This document shows positions 56,672 to 64,000 of a stretch of 64,000 nucleotides of DNA, in pieces; positions within the stretch are counted from its first letter, which is position 1, and the number at the start of each line of letters is the position of its first letter. A model generated the notes under the pieces. That model saw nothing but the letters and a program-made list of their open reading frames with translations. It was not told where the DNA came from and made no database searches. The stretch is from Flavobacteriaceae bacterium HL-DH10 (GTDB lineage Bacteria > Bacteroidota > Bacteroidia > Flavobacteriales > Flavobacteriaceae): NCBI GenBank assembly GCA_031826515.1, contig CP134536.1, positions 2,244,001-2,308,000 of the forward strand, written 5' to 3'. A program made the translations under genes and the position numbers.

Positions 56672-59230
56672 ATGGAGATGTTTAAAAATCTACTAATTAA
56701 AAAATCATTATTAAGCAGTCTAATGTTTTTTTGCTTTTTTACAATTGTTTATGCTCAACATCATATAGGGAAAACTTATGAAAATTTAGAATTCAATGGA
56801 AGTTACATCATTTACAAAGATGTAAAAATTGAACTAGGACCTAAAGCCTTTTTTATTGATGGGGAACTGTCAAATGAAGAAGTTTCAAAATACAAATATG
56901 TTTATAATTCTATAGTGGAAGCGTCAAAGTATCTTACTCAAGGTACAGAAAGCTCACCAATGGTGTTATACATAGCACCATGGGTATATTGGATTGATAA
57001 CCCAGACGATCCAGAAATTAGAATGCCAGATAGAGTGGGAGGTTCGCCTATTGGACTTGAAATTTCATGTGAGTGGCTTAAGTTTCAAGGACTGTCAGAG
57101 CATCCTGAAAATGTTATTTTGGCCTCTAATCGCGGACAAACTATGGGTTCTAAAGGTAATTTTACCATGTTTAGAATTAATGGAGATGGTATCTGTTCAG
57201 AAAATATCACCTTTGGGAATTATTGTAATATCGATTTGGTATATCCACTAAACCCTGAATTAAATAGAGAAAAACGCGGATCGGCAATTGTGCAGGCTCA
57301 ACTCATATTTTCTAATGGGGATAAAGTAGTGGCTCGAAATTCACATTTTATAAGCAGACTAAACTTAGGACCGTTTTGGGGTAGTAAACGCACTCTTTTC
57401 GATAGTTGCCATTTTGAAATGACAGACGATGCACTAAATGGAAGTGCCGTTTACCTTAATTGCACTTTTGATTTTTATTCATCTAAACCCTTTTACCGAA
57501 CTGATGGCACTGGATCTGTATTCTTAAATTGTGATATTCAAGCTTATACAAGAGGTAATCAATATTTTGAAAAAGCGAATGGACCTGTCACGGTTATAGA
57601 TACTCGGTTTTCTGCTAAAGATTTAAGTTATATAGGCTGGCGAGATATTCCAGATAAAGAGGCTCGTTATTATCAATACAATGTAAGTTTGAATAATAAT
57701 CCAATCGATATTGGTGAAAATGATGCTTTTGCAACTGTTGATATGACAGATAAAAATATTTTAAATGCATATCGTTTTGAGCATGATAATAAGGTTGTTT
57801 ATAATACTTATAATTTACTGCGAGGTAATGATGATTGGGATCCAATGGGAGTTAAATGTATTGTTGAAAAGGTTGAAAATGAATCTGGTAAAAACTATTC
57901 AAATATACCAACACAATTGATTGTTAAACCTACACAACAAACATTAGAAACTGGAAAAGATTCTTTGCTTCTTGAAACAATTGTGAATCGTTTTGGGAAC
58001 TTTGAAATTAAAAATGAAAACGTATATTGGGATATTGCTTCAGAATATAAATCATTAGTTGCCTTAAAACCTCAAGAAAACGGTGCCTGTTTAGTGATGC
58101 CAACAAACAATAACAACGAAACAAAAGAGGTTGTTATAAGGGCTTTTACTGATTCAGGGTTAGAAACTGCTAGTGTATTATATATAGCACCTTCATTTAT
58201 TGATCCACCGGCATTCAAAAAATTCCCCAAAATAAGCAAAGCCAAAGATGGAAAGTTACAAGTTGTCTATGATTTAGATATGACTTTTGAAGACAAATCT
58301 TTAATTAGTTGGTATCGATGTCATGATGATCAAGGTAACCATCCCATTGAAATTGCTGTTTCAAGGTTTAGCAAACCGATGAAAACCTATCAACTTTCTG
58401 CTGGAGATATTGGTTATTATATTATGGCTAGAGTATCGCCTAAGCATATACGTTGCGATGCTGGATCGCCTCAATCTACAGTTTTTAAAAAAGTAATTTC
58501 AGCTAAAGATATTATGAATCAATCCCATGTTTTAATTCCGAATTTGGAAAATATGTCGGGGAAATATCAGCCTGAAATATGTCTAGGTTTTTGGTCGCTT
58601 GATAGTTATGCACCGTCAGATACTCAAGAATATAATTGGGAAGCAGATAATAGTCGTGATCCTTGGTATTATGGAGAAGGTATTAATGGTGCTGCTGGAA
58701 CAAAAGGATTTGTGCAAAACACAAAAGGTGCACGTTTGCGTTACACACCAGTTGGAGATGTTTTTGGAGATATGAAAATTAGTTTTACCGCTATTCCATC
58801 TAAAACAGCAGGACAAGGGTTTAGCAGTGCTAGAGCCCAATATTTGGATATTGGTATAAAAATGGATATTAAAAATATGAATGGTTATGCATTGCGATTA
58901 ATTAGAACTACAAAATATAGCGATGCTACAGATTTTGTTATAATGAAATATGAGAATGGAAATGCGACTCCAATAAGTGAATCTGTTTCCGCATCGTGTT
59001 TCCGTCCAAATTGTAAAATTATAGTTGAAGTAAAAAATAATAAATTAATAGTTCATGCTGAAAACACTAATGAGTATTTTTCAGCACACGAAAATGATGA
59101 AGTTGTTAAAGTTGTAGATATGCAAGCTGAAATTACTCCTAATAAATTTGGGGGCTTGAGTTTTCAACATACGGGAACTGTGAGAAGTGGCGCGACTTTG
59201 ATAAAAGATTTAAAAATAGAATGGTTGTAA
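56672..59230 (+). CDS. Secreted beta-helix protein with C-terminal jelly-roll-like domain, activity unknown
   Basis: 852 residues; signal peptide to about 29 (YAQ). Residues about 60-380 look like a pectinesterase-fold beta-helix (YNSIVEASKYLTQG, ENITFGNYCNIDLVYPLN, NSHFISRLNLGPFWGSKRTLF, VFLNCDIQAYTRGNQYFEK), but the CE8 motifs QDT-Y, DFIFG and GRPW are absent. Middle Ig-like segments (about 410-620) are followed by a C-terminal region (about 650-852, YNWEADNSRDPWYYGEGING to VRSGATLIKDLKIEWL) resembling a concanavalin-like carbohydrate-binding domain. Starts 14 bp after the previous gene, so it is co-transcribed. It could be an unusual lyase, esterase or binding protein for a pectin branch. 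Confidence 0.6.
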   Translation: MEMFKNLLIKKSLLSSLMFFCFFTIVYAQHHIGKTYENLEFNGSYIIYKDVKIELGPKAFFIDGELSNEEVSKYKYVYNSIVEASKYLTQGTESSPMVLYIAPWVYWIDNPDDPEIRMPDRVGGSPIGLEISCEWLKFQGLSEHPENVILASNRGQTMGSKGNFTMFRINGDGICSENITFGNYCNIDLVYPLNPELNREKRGSAIVQAQLIFSNGDKVVARNSHFISRLNLGPFWGSKRTLFDSCHFEMTDDALNGSAVYLNCTFDFYSSKPFYRTDGTGSVFLNCDIQAYTRGNQYFEKANGPVTVIDTRFSAKDLSYIGWRDIPDKEARYYQYNVSLNNNPIDIGENDAFATVDMTDKNILNAYRFEHDNKVVYNTYNLLRGNDDWDPMGVKCIVEKVENESGKNYSNIPTQLIVKPTQQTLETGKDSLLLETIVNRFGNFEIKNENVYWDIASEYKSLVALKPQENGACLVMPTNNNNETKEVVIRAFTDSGLETASVLYIAPSFIDPPAFKKFPKISKAKDGKLQVVYDLDMTFEDKSLISWYRCHDDQGNHPIEIAVSRFSKPMKTYQLSAGDIGYYIMARVSPKHIRCDAGSPQSTVFKKVISAKDIMNQSHVLIPNLENMSGKYQPEICLGFWSLDSYAPSDTQEYNWEADNSRDPWYYGEGINGAAGTKGFVQNTKGARLRYTPVGDVFGDMKISFTAIPSKTAGQGFSSARAQYLDIGIKMDIKNMNGYALRLIRTTKYSDATDFVIMKYENGNATPISESVSASCFRPNCKIIVEVKNNKLIVHAENTNEYFSAHENDEVVKVVDMQAEITPNKFGGLSFQHTGTVRSGATLIKDLKIEWL

Positions 59231-59243
59231 AAATGTTAAAAAG

Positions 59244-60782
59244 ATGAAAAAAATAATATTTAGTAAACCCTTTATTTTAATAATTATAGCTTTATTCTCT
59301 CTTGCTTTTTTTCAGTGTAAAAATGACAATCAGCAAATAAAAAAAATAATAGAAGAACCTACATATTCAAACCCTATTTTAGGAGGTGATTATCCAGATC
59401 CATCCATTGTACGTGTTGGAGCTGATTATTATATGACGCATTCTTCTTTTAATTATTATCCTGGATTGATTATTTGGCATTCTACAGATTTAATTCATTG
59501 GGAACGTATTTCTCATGCACTTATAAAAAATGTGGGGTCTGTTTGGGCGCCAGATTTGGTTTTTGTAAATGATAAATACTATATTTATTTTCCGGCTGGT
59601 GGCACTAATTGGGTAGTGTATGCAGATACTCCAAAGGGTCCTTGGAGCGAACCAATCGATTTAAAATTAAATGGATTTATTGATCCAGGTCATTTAGTTG
59701 ATGCCGACGGGAATCGTTTTTTATACCTTTCGAAGGGCTATGTTGTAAAATTAACAGATGATGGACTTGCAACAGCTGAAACACCTGTTTTTAATTACGA
59801 AGGTTGGCAATTTCCTAAGGAATGGAGTACGGAATGTTTTTGTTTGGAATCTCCAAAATCAACCATAAAAGATGGATATTATCATTTAATAACTGCCGAA
59901 GGTGGAACTGCTGGTCCAGCAACAGCACACATGGTGGTTTCTGCTCGCGCTAAATCACCTTATGGACCATTTGAAAACTCACCTTATAACCCCATTGTGC
60001 ATACAGAAAATAGAGGTGAACGTTGGTGGAATCAAGGACATGGTACTTTAGTTGATGATATAAACGGTGATTGGTGGATTATGTATCATGGTTATGAAAA
60101 AAACTTTCAAACATTAGGAAGGCAGACTTTAATGTTGCCAATAGGATGGACTGAAGATGGCTGGTTTAGAGTGCCTGAAGGTGTCAATGCATCGGATAAA
60201 ATTCCTGTTCCAGATTTAAAAATGTCTGATGCATCTCATAGTCTTAATGATAATTTTGATAATTCAGAATTAAGTCTTCAATGGCAATTCTATAAAGACT
60301 ACAACCCAAATCGATTTAAATTAAAAAACAGCAAATTACTTTTTAAAGCAGAAGGGAAATCGTTCCTAGATAGTTCACCAATTCTTGTTAATAGTTCAGA
60401 CAGAAAATATGAAGTTCAGGTTGAATATACCGTTGAAAAAGGAGTTGAGGTAGGACTTTGTTTGTATTATAACGAAGTAGCAAATATGCATATTTCTGTA
60501 ACTGAAGATAAATTTACTGTTTATAATCGTCAAAAACGAAAAATTAGCGAAGCAAACACTTTTGGTAATCATGGTTTTTTGCGCATTTTAAATGATGAAA
60601 ACGAAGTTAGTTTTTATTATAGTGCAGATGGTGAGAATTGGTCTCGTTTAGAAAGAAGCATTGAAGCTAGCGGATTTAATCATAATGTTTTTGGTGAGTT
60701 TTTAAGCCTTCGTGCAGGAATATTTGCTTTTGGAGAAGGTAGCGTACAATTTGATAATTTTATTTATAAAACTTTAGATTAA
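59244..60782 (+). CDS. GH43 glycosidase, lipoprotein, with C-terminal beta-sandwich
   Basis: 512 residues; N-terminal signal with a possible lipobox LAFFQC (Cys25). Propeller motifs: LGGDYPDPSIVRVGADYYMT (Asp), FIDPGHLVDADGNRF (Asp) and TECFCLESPKSTIKDGYYHL (Glu), then NQGHGTLVDDINGDWWIMYHG. Residues about 335-512 form a concanavalin-like domain (DNFDNSELSLQWQFYKDYNP to FGEGSVQFDNFIYK). Distinct from the GH43 at 35799, since the motifs around all three acids differ, so it probably has a different linkage specificity (arabinofuranoside, galactan or xyloside). Confidence 0.9.
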   Translation: MKKIIFSKPFILIIIALFSLAFFQCKNDNQQIKKIIEEPTYSNPILGGDYPDPSIVRVGADYYMTHSSFNYYPGLIIWHSTDLIHWERISHALIKNVGSVWAPDLVFVNDKYYIYFPAGGTNWVVYADTPKGPWSEPIDLKLNGFIDPGHLVDADGNRFLYLSKGYVVKLTDDGLATAETPVFNYEGWQFPKEWSTECFCLESPKSTIKDGYYHLITAEGGTAGPATAHMVVSARAKSPYGPFENSPYNPIVHTENRGERWWNQGHGTLVDDINGDWWIMYHGYEKNFQTLGRQTLMLPIGWTEDGWFRVPEGVNASDKIPVPDLKMSDASHSLNDNFDNSELSLQWQFYKDYNPNRFKLKNSKLLFKAEGKSFLDSSPILVNSSDRKYEVQVEYTVEKGVEVGLCLYYNEVANMHISVTEDKFTVYNRQKRKISEANTFGNHGFLRILNDENEVSFYYSADGENWSRLERSIEASGFNHNVFGEFLSLRAGIFAFGEGSVQFDNFIYKTLD

Positions 60783-60796
60783 TCAAACAAAAACAG

Positions 60797-62002
60797 ATGA
60801 AAATGCTAAATAAAAAAAATAAATACGGAATGTTATTCCTTTTTATCATGCTATTGTCGTTTTCAAATAGCCGTTTAAATGCTCAGTCAACGACTAAACA
60901 AACCGAAAAAATTAGTACAAGACCGTTTGGTGATGGTGTTAGGCATTGGTACAATATTAAAGACAAGAATAATATTGTAGACCCAGTTCCAAATCAACCT
61001 AGATATGATGAATCTGATTACACTAAAATAGCTGATAATATTATCCGATTTCAGCGAAATAATGGAGGTTGGCCAAAAAATTACGATATGCGAGCTATTT
61101 TAACTTCAGAACAAATAAATCATGTAGTTAAAACAAAACATATTTTAGAAACTACCTTTGATAATGCAACTACGTTTACTCATATCTATTACCTGGCCCA
61201 AGTTTATACTGCAACCAAAATCGAAAAATATAAAGATGCTTTTTTAAAAGGGCTTGATTTTATATTTAAAGCACAATACTCTAATGGAGGTTGGCCACAA
61301 TATTATCCATTAAAAAATAATTACAGTCGCTATATTACCTTTAATGATGAAGTTTATATGGGTATAATGAATTTGCTAAAAAAAATTATTGATAATGACC
61401 TAAATTTTATCTTTGTAGATAAAAAGCTAAAAAAGAAAGTGATTTTAGCATACAATAAAGGATTAGACTGTATTTTAAAAATGCAAATTGTTAATCAAGG
61501 GAAGTTAACTGTATGGTGTCAGCAACACAATGAAATTGATTTATCACCAGCTTGGGCACGTGCTTTCGAGCCACCAAGTATTTGCAATAAAGAAAGTGCT
61601 TCTGTGGTTTTGTTTTTAATGAACATAAACAATCCTAATGATGATATTATTCAATCCATACAAAGTGCAGTAAAATGGTTTGCAGATTCTAAAATTTACA
61701 ATACCAGAGTAGAATCATTTAAGATTGTCCCAGTAGAGTCAAAATTTAAAACTATAAATTACGACCGCAAAGTAGTAATAGATTCATCAGCACCTCCTAT
61801 TTGGACTCGCTATTGTGAATTAGATACAGGAAGACCTTTATTTTGTGATAGAAATAGCAAATACTTATACGCAATGGCAGAAGTTAGTCAAGAACGACGA
61901 AATGGTTATGCATGGTACACTTATGCGCCTCAAGTGGTATTAGATGAATATTCAGAATGGCAAAAAAAATGGGCACCTAAAAATAGTATTTTAAAATCTT
62001 AA
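60797..62002 (+). CDS. PL10 pectate lyase (2), periplasmic
   Basis: 401 residues with signal peptide (RLNAQ, about residue 30) and no lipobox. Catalytic alpha-toroid only: IIRFQRNNGGWPKNYDMRA, QYSNGGWPQYYPLKNNYS, LTVWCQQHNEIDLSPAWARA and VSQERRNGYAWYTYAP. It lacks the two Big2 domains of the other PL10 (17279), so one enzyme is probably anchored at the surface and this one free in the periplasm, working on imported oligomers. 14 bp after GH43 and 9 bp before the next gene. Confidence 0.93.
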   Translation: MKMLNKKNKYGMLFLFIMLLSFSNSRLNAQSTTKQTEKISTRPFGDGVRHWYNIKDKNNIVDPVPNQPRYDESDYTKIADNIIRFQRNNGGWPKNYDMRAILTSEQINHVVKTKHILETTFDNATTFTHIYYLAQVYTATKIEKYKDAFLKGLDFIFKAQYSNGGWPQYYPLKNNYSRYITFNDEVYMGIMNLLKKIIDNDLNFIFVDKKLKKKVILAYNKGLDCILKMQIVNQGKLTVWCQQHNEIDLSPAWARAFEPPSICNKESASVVLFLMNINNPNDDIIQSIQSAVKWFADSKIYNTRVESFKIVPVESKFKTINYDRKVVIDSSAPPIWTRYCELDTGRPLFCDRNSKYLYAMAEVSQERRNGYAWYTYAPQVVLDEYSEWQKKWAPKNSILKS

Positions 62003-62011
62003 ATAGAGCGT

Positions 62012-63128
62012 ATGAAAAAACAGATTATAATTTTAGTAATGCTATTTGGAAGTATCTTGATTTACGGTCAAACACAAGATACTATTTCATATTTTGCTAC
62101 TATTATTAAATCTAATGTTTATAAAGATTACAAAAAAATGTATCGCCCAAGTAGTGGTTCATTAGTTTATCCGTTTTTAACTCCAGGAAGTAACCAATAC
62201 GCTAATGTTTTATGGGATTGGGATTCTTGGTTAAGCAATATTGCACTCAGACAAATTTTAACTGATATAGGTTCAGATAAAGACAAAAAAGAAGCTGTTA
62301 AATATGAACAAGGTTGCGTGCTTAATTTTCTGCATTATGGCGATTGGGATGGCTATTGGAGTAGATAATGATCCTGCTACTTTTTTTAGACCAGCAAAAA
62401 GTTCTGGTTCTATATATTTAAATTGCTTGATGTATAAAGAGCTGTTGGCAATGGTTTATTTATCAAATCAGTTAAATCAGTCAGAAATAGGTAAAGAATT
62501 TGCTGAAGATGCTAAAAATTTGAAATCTGCCATTCAAGAACATTGTTGGGATGAACGTGATGGATTTTTCTATAGTGTCGATTTAAACTTAACACCAGCT
62601 AAAAACCGACTTGATAATACTTTAGGTAAAGATTTTATGATTCATAGTGGTTACCCTCGAGATTACGATTGCCTTATTCAACGTATTGAAGTATGGTCTG
62701 GGTTTCTGGCGCTTTGGGCAGGAATAGCAACACCAGATCAAGCTAAACGTATTGTAAAAGAACATTATTCTAATCTTAAAACGTTCAATTCTCAATCGGG
62801 TGTGAGAACACTTTCTAAAATGGAAAAAATGTATAGCATGCGTGCTAGTGCAAACCCATCTAATTGGAGAGGTCCTATTTGGGGTATTTCAAATTATATG
62901 GTATTTAAAGGTTTAAAAGATTATGGATTCAATATTGAAGCTAAAGAATTAGCATTGAAAACAGTGTGGCTTTTTGGTAAAGATTTTGAAACGAATGGAG
63001 CTTTACACGAATATTACGAGCCAGAAACTGGTGAACCTTTGTTAAACAAAGGCTTTCAAAACTGGAATTATTTAGTTTTAAACATGATTGCTTGGCTGGA
63101 AGGAAATCAAGTTGTTGAAGAATTTTAA
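62012..63128 (+). pseudogene. GH63/MGH1-like (trehalase-fold) glycosidase, frameshifted
   Basis: Two overlapping frames form one enzyme. Frame 1 (62012-62368) has a signal peptide (YGQT) and WDWDSWLSNIALRQIL, then ends YGDWDGYWSR-stop. The second frame resumes IGVDNDPATFFRPAKSSGS and continues with HSGYPRDYDCLIQRIEVW, NWRGPIWGISNYMVFKGL, NGALHEYYEPETGEPLLNKG and FQNWNYLVLNM, which are the usual active-site segments of GH63-like (alpha/alpha)6 enzymes. The shift lies at about 62350-62356. It is inactive as written unless the shift is a sequencing error. Substrate unknown; in pectin loci such enzymes may remove rare side-chain sugars. Confidence 0.8.
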
Positions 63129-63154
63129 TATATAAATTAATAAAAAAAGAGTCG

Positions 63155-64000
63155 ATGAAAATATTACTATTGAATTTAATATTGTTATGTGTATTAACTG
63201 TAAATGCTAAAGAATCTAAAGAAGATCTTATTTTAAAAGACGAATATAATATGGTGGTTGCGAAAGATGGTAGTGGTGATTACACAACTATTCAGGATGC
63301 TATATATGCTTCAAAATCATTTCCGTATCAACGCGTCATTATTAATATAAAAAATGGTGTATATAAAGAAAAAGTGCATGTGTATTCTTGGAACACTTAT
63401 GTAACATTAATTGGTGAAAGTAAAGAACATACAATAATTACTTTTGATGATTATTTTAGTAAATTAAATTTAGGACGAAATAGTACATTTCATACTTCAA
63501 CGGTATTAGTAGAAGGTAATGATTTTGTTGCTAAAAATTTGACTATTAAAAACGCATCAGGTCCTGTTGGACAAGCCGTAGCTTTATCTGTTAATGCAGA
63601 TAGGTGTTATTTTGAAAATTGTTCGTTTTTAGGATTTCAGGATACACTTTATACAGCAGGAGAAGGTTTTAAACAATACTTTAAGAATTGTTATATTGAA
63701 GGAAGTGTCGATTTTATTTTTGGTGAAGCTACTGTGCTTTTCGAATCTTGTACATTAAATAGCAAAACTAATTCATATATTACAGCAGCCTCTACACCAA
63801 AAAATCAAAAATTCGGGTATGTTTTTAAAAATTGTAAGTTAACTGCAGATGAAAAGGTTGCGGCTGTTTATTTAGGACGACCATGGCGCTTGTATGCAAA
63901 AACGGTATTTATTAATTGCGAAATGGGTAAACATATTAAACCAGAAGGCTGGCATAACTGGAATAAAAAAGAAGCAGAATCTACAACATTTTATGCCGAA
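63155..64000 (+). CDS. CE8 pectinesterase, truncated by the window end
   Basis: The ATG at 63155 opens a frame of 282 codons that is still open at base 64000. Signal peptide to about residue 19 (TVNA). CE8 motifs: VAKDGSGDYTTIQDAI, GPVGQAVALSVNADRCYFENC, LGFQDTLYTAGE and VDFIFGEATVLF (two catalytic aspartates), YLGRPWRLYAKTVFINC. Most of the beta-helix is present and only the C-terminal end is missing. Third CE8 domain of the window, apparently co-transcribed with the glycosidase, which ends 26 bp upstream. Confidence 0.93.
   Translation, partial: MKILLLNLILLCVLTVNAKESKEDLILKDEYNMVVAKDGSGDYTTIQDAIYASKSFPYQRVIINIKNGVYKEKVHVYSWNTYVTLIGESKEHTIITFDDYFSKLNLGRNSTFHTSTVLVEGNDFVAKNLTIKNASGPVGQAVALSVNADRCYFENCSFLGFQDTLYTAGEGFKQYFKNCYIEGSVDFIFGEATVLFESCTLNSKTNSYITAASTPKNQKFGYVFKNCKLTADEKVAAVYLGRPWRLYAKTVFINCEMGKHIKPEGWHNWNKKEAESTTFYAE

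Noticed and set aside
59654-60316. AATCGATT cores at 59654-59661 and 60309-60316
   Set aside because: Both lie inside the GH43 coding sequence and lack the outer palindrome bases. A few such 8-mers are expected by chance in 64 kb of this composition.
1-64000. tRNA, rRNA, CRISPR, prophage or transposase
   Set aside because: No cloverleaf-like or rRNA-like segments, no spaced direct repeats and no recombinase or transposase frames were seen on either strand.

Overview
This is AT-rich DNA from a member of the Bacteroidota, most likely a marine or soil Flavobacteriaceae. The evidence is paired SusC/SusD genes, a hybrid two-component regulator, FecR/ECF-sigma pairs, promoters of the TAnnTTTG type and relics of type IX secretion C-terminal tails. 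The window is almost entirely one large pectin-utilisation region. It opens inside a regulator gene and closes inside a pectinesterase gene. I saw no tRNA, rRNA, CRISPR array, transposase or phage gene.

Layout. (1) 1-8.5 kb, plus strand: the 3' part of a hybrid two-component sensor, a GH51 arabinofuranosidase, a myo-inositol oxygenase very like the animal enzyme, an SSS-type symporter and a NagX-like membrane protein. (2) 8.5-11 kb: an orphan membrane/SRPBCC gene on the minus strand and a decayed gene for a T9SS-secreted protein. (3) 11-17 kb, plus strand: the uronate operon uxaC-exuT-uxaB-uxaA, which takes galacturonate to 2-keto-3-deoxygluconate. (4) 17-28 kb: PL10 lyase, CE8 pectinesterase, esterase, and the first SusD/SusC/FecR set with a divergent ECF sigma gene. 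(5) 28-44 kb, minus strand: a battery of pectin side-chain and backbone enzymes (two CE12-type esterases, two further alpha/beta hydrolases, GH95, two GH28, GH43, GH105, a DUF4861 protein and a PL1-CE8 fusion). (6) 44-53 kb: a DUF5123-like surface lipoprotein and a second SusD/SusC/FecR/sigma set, whose SusD is frameshifted. (7) 53-64 kb, plus strand: a lyase relic, two large beta-helix proteins of unknown activity, GH43, PL10, a frameshifted GH63/MGH1-like glycosidase and a CE8 cut by the window end.

How it works together (inference from families). Surface lipoproteins and two SusCD complexes capture and import methylated and acetylated pectin fragments. CE8, CE12 and alpha/beta esterases remove ester groups. 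PL1, PL10 and GH28 cut homogalacturonan, GH105 removes unsaturated uronates, and GH51, GH43 and GH95 trim arabinose- and fucose/galactose-type side chains. ExuT imports the released uronates and UxaCBA catabolise them. Myo-inositol oxygenase would add glucuronate to the same pool.

Regulation visible in the sequence comes in three layers. The first is two trans-envelope loops (SusC with STN domain, FecR, ECF sigma). The second is a candidate HTCS operator made of direct ATCCAT repeats 21 bp apart, found twice near the HTCS gene. The third is a LacI-like palindrome centred on AATCGATT at four intergenic sites, including the uxaC and GH28 promoters, where it sits at the same distance from the -7 element.
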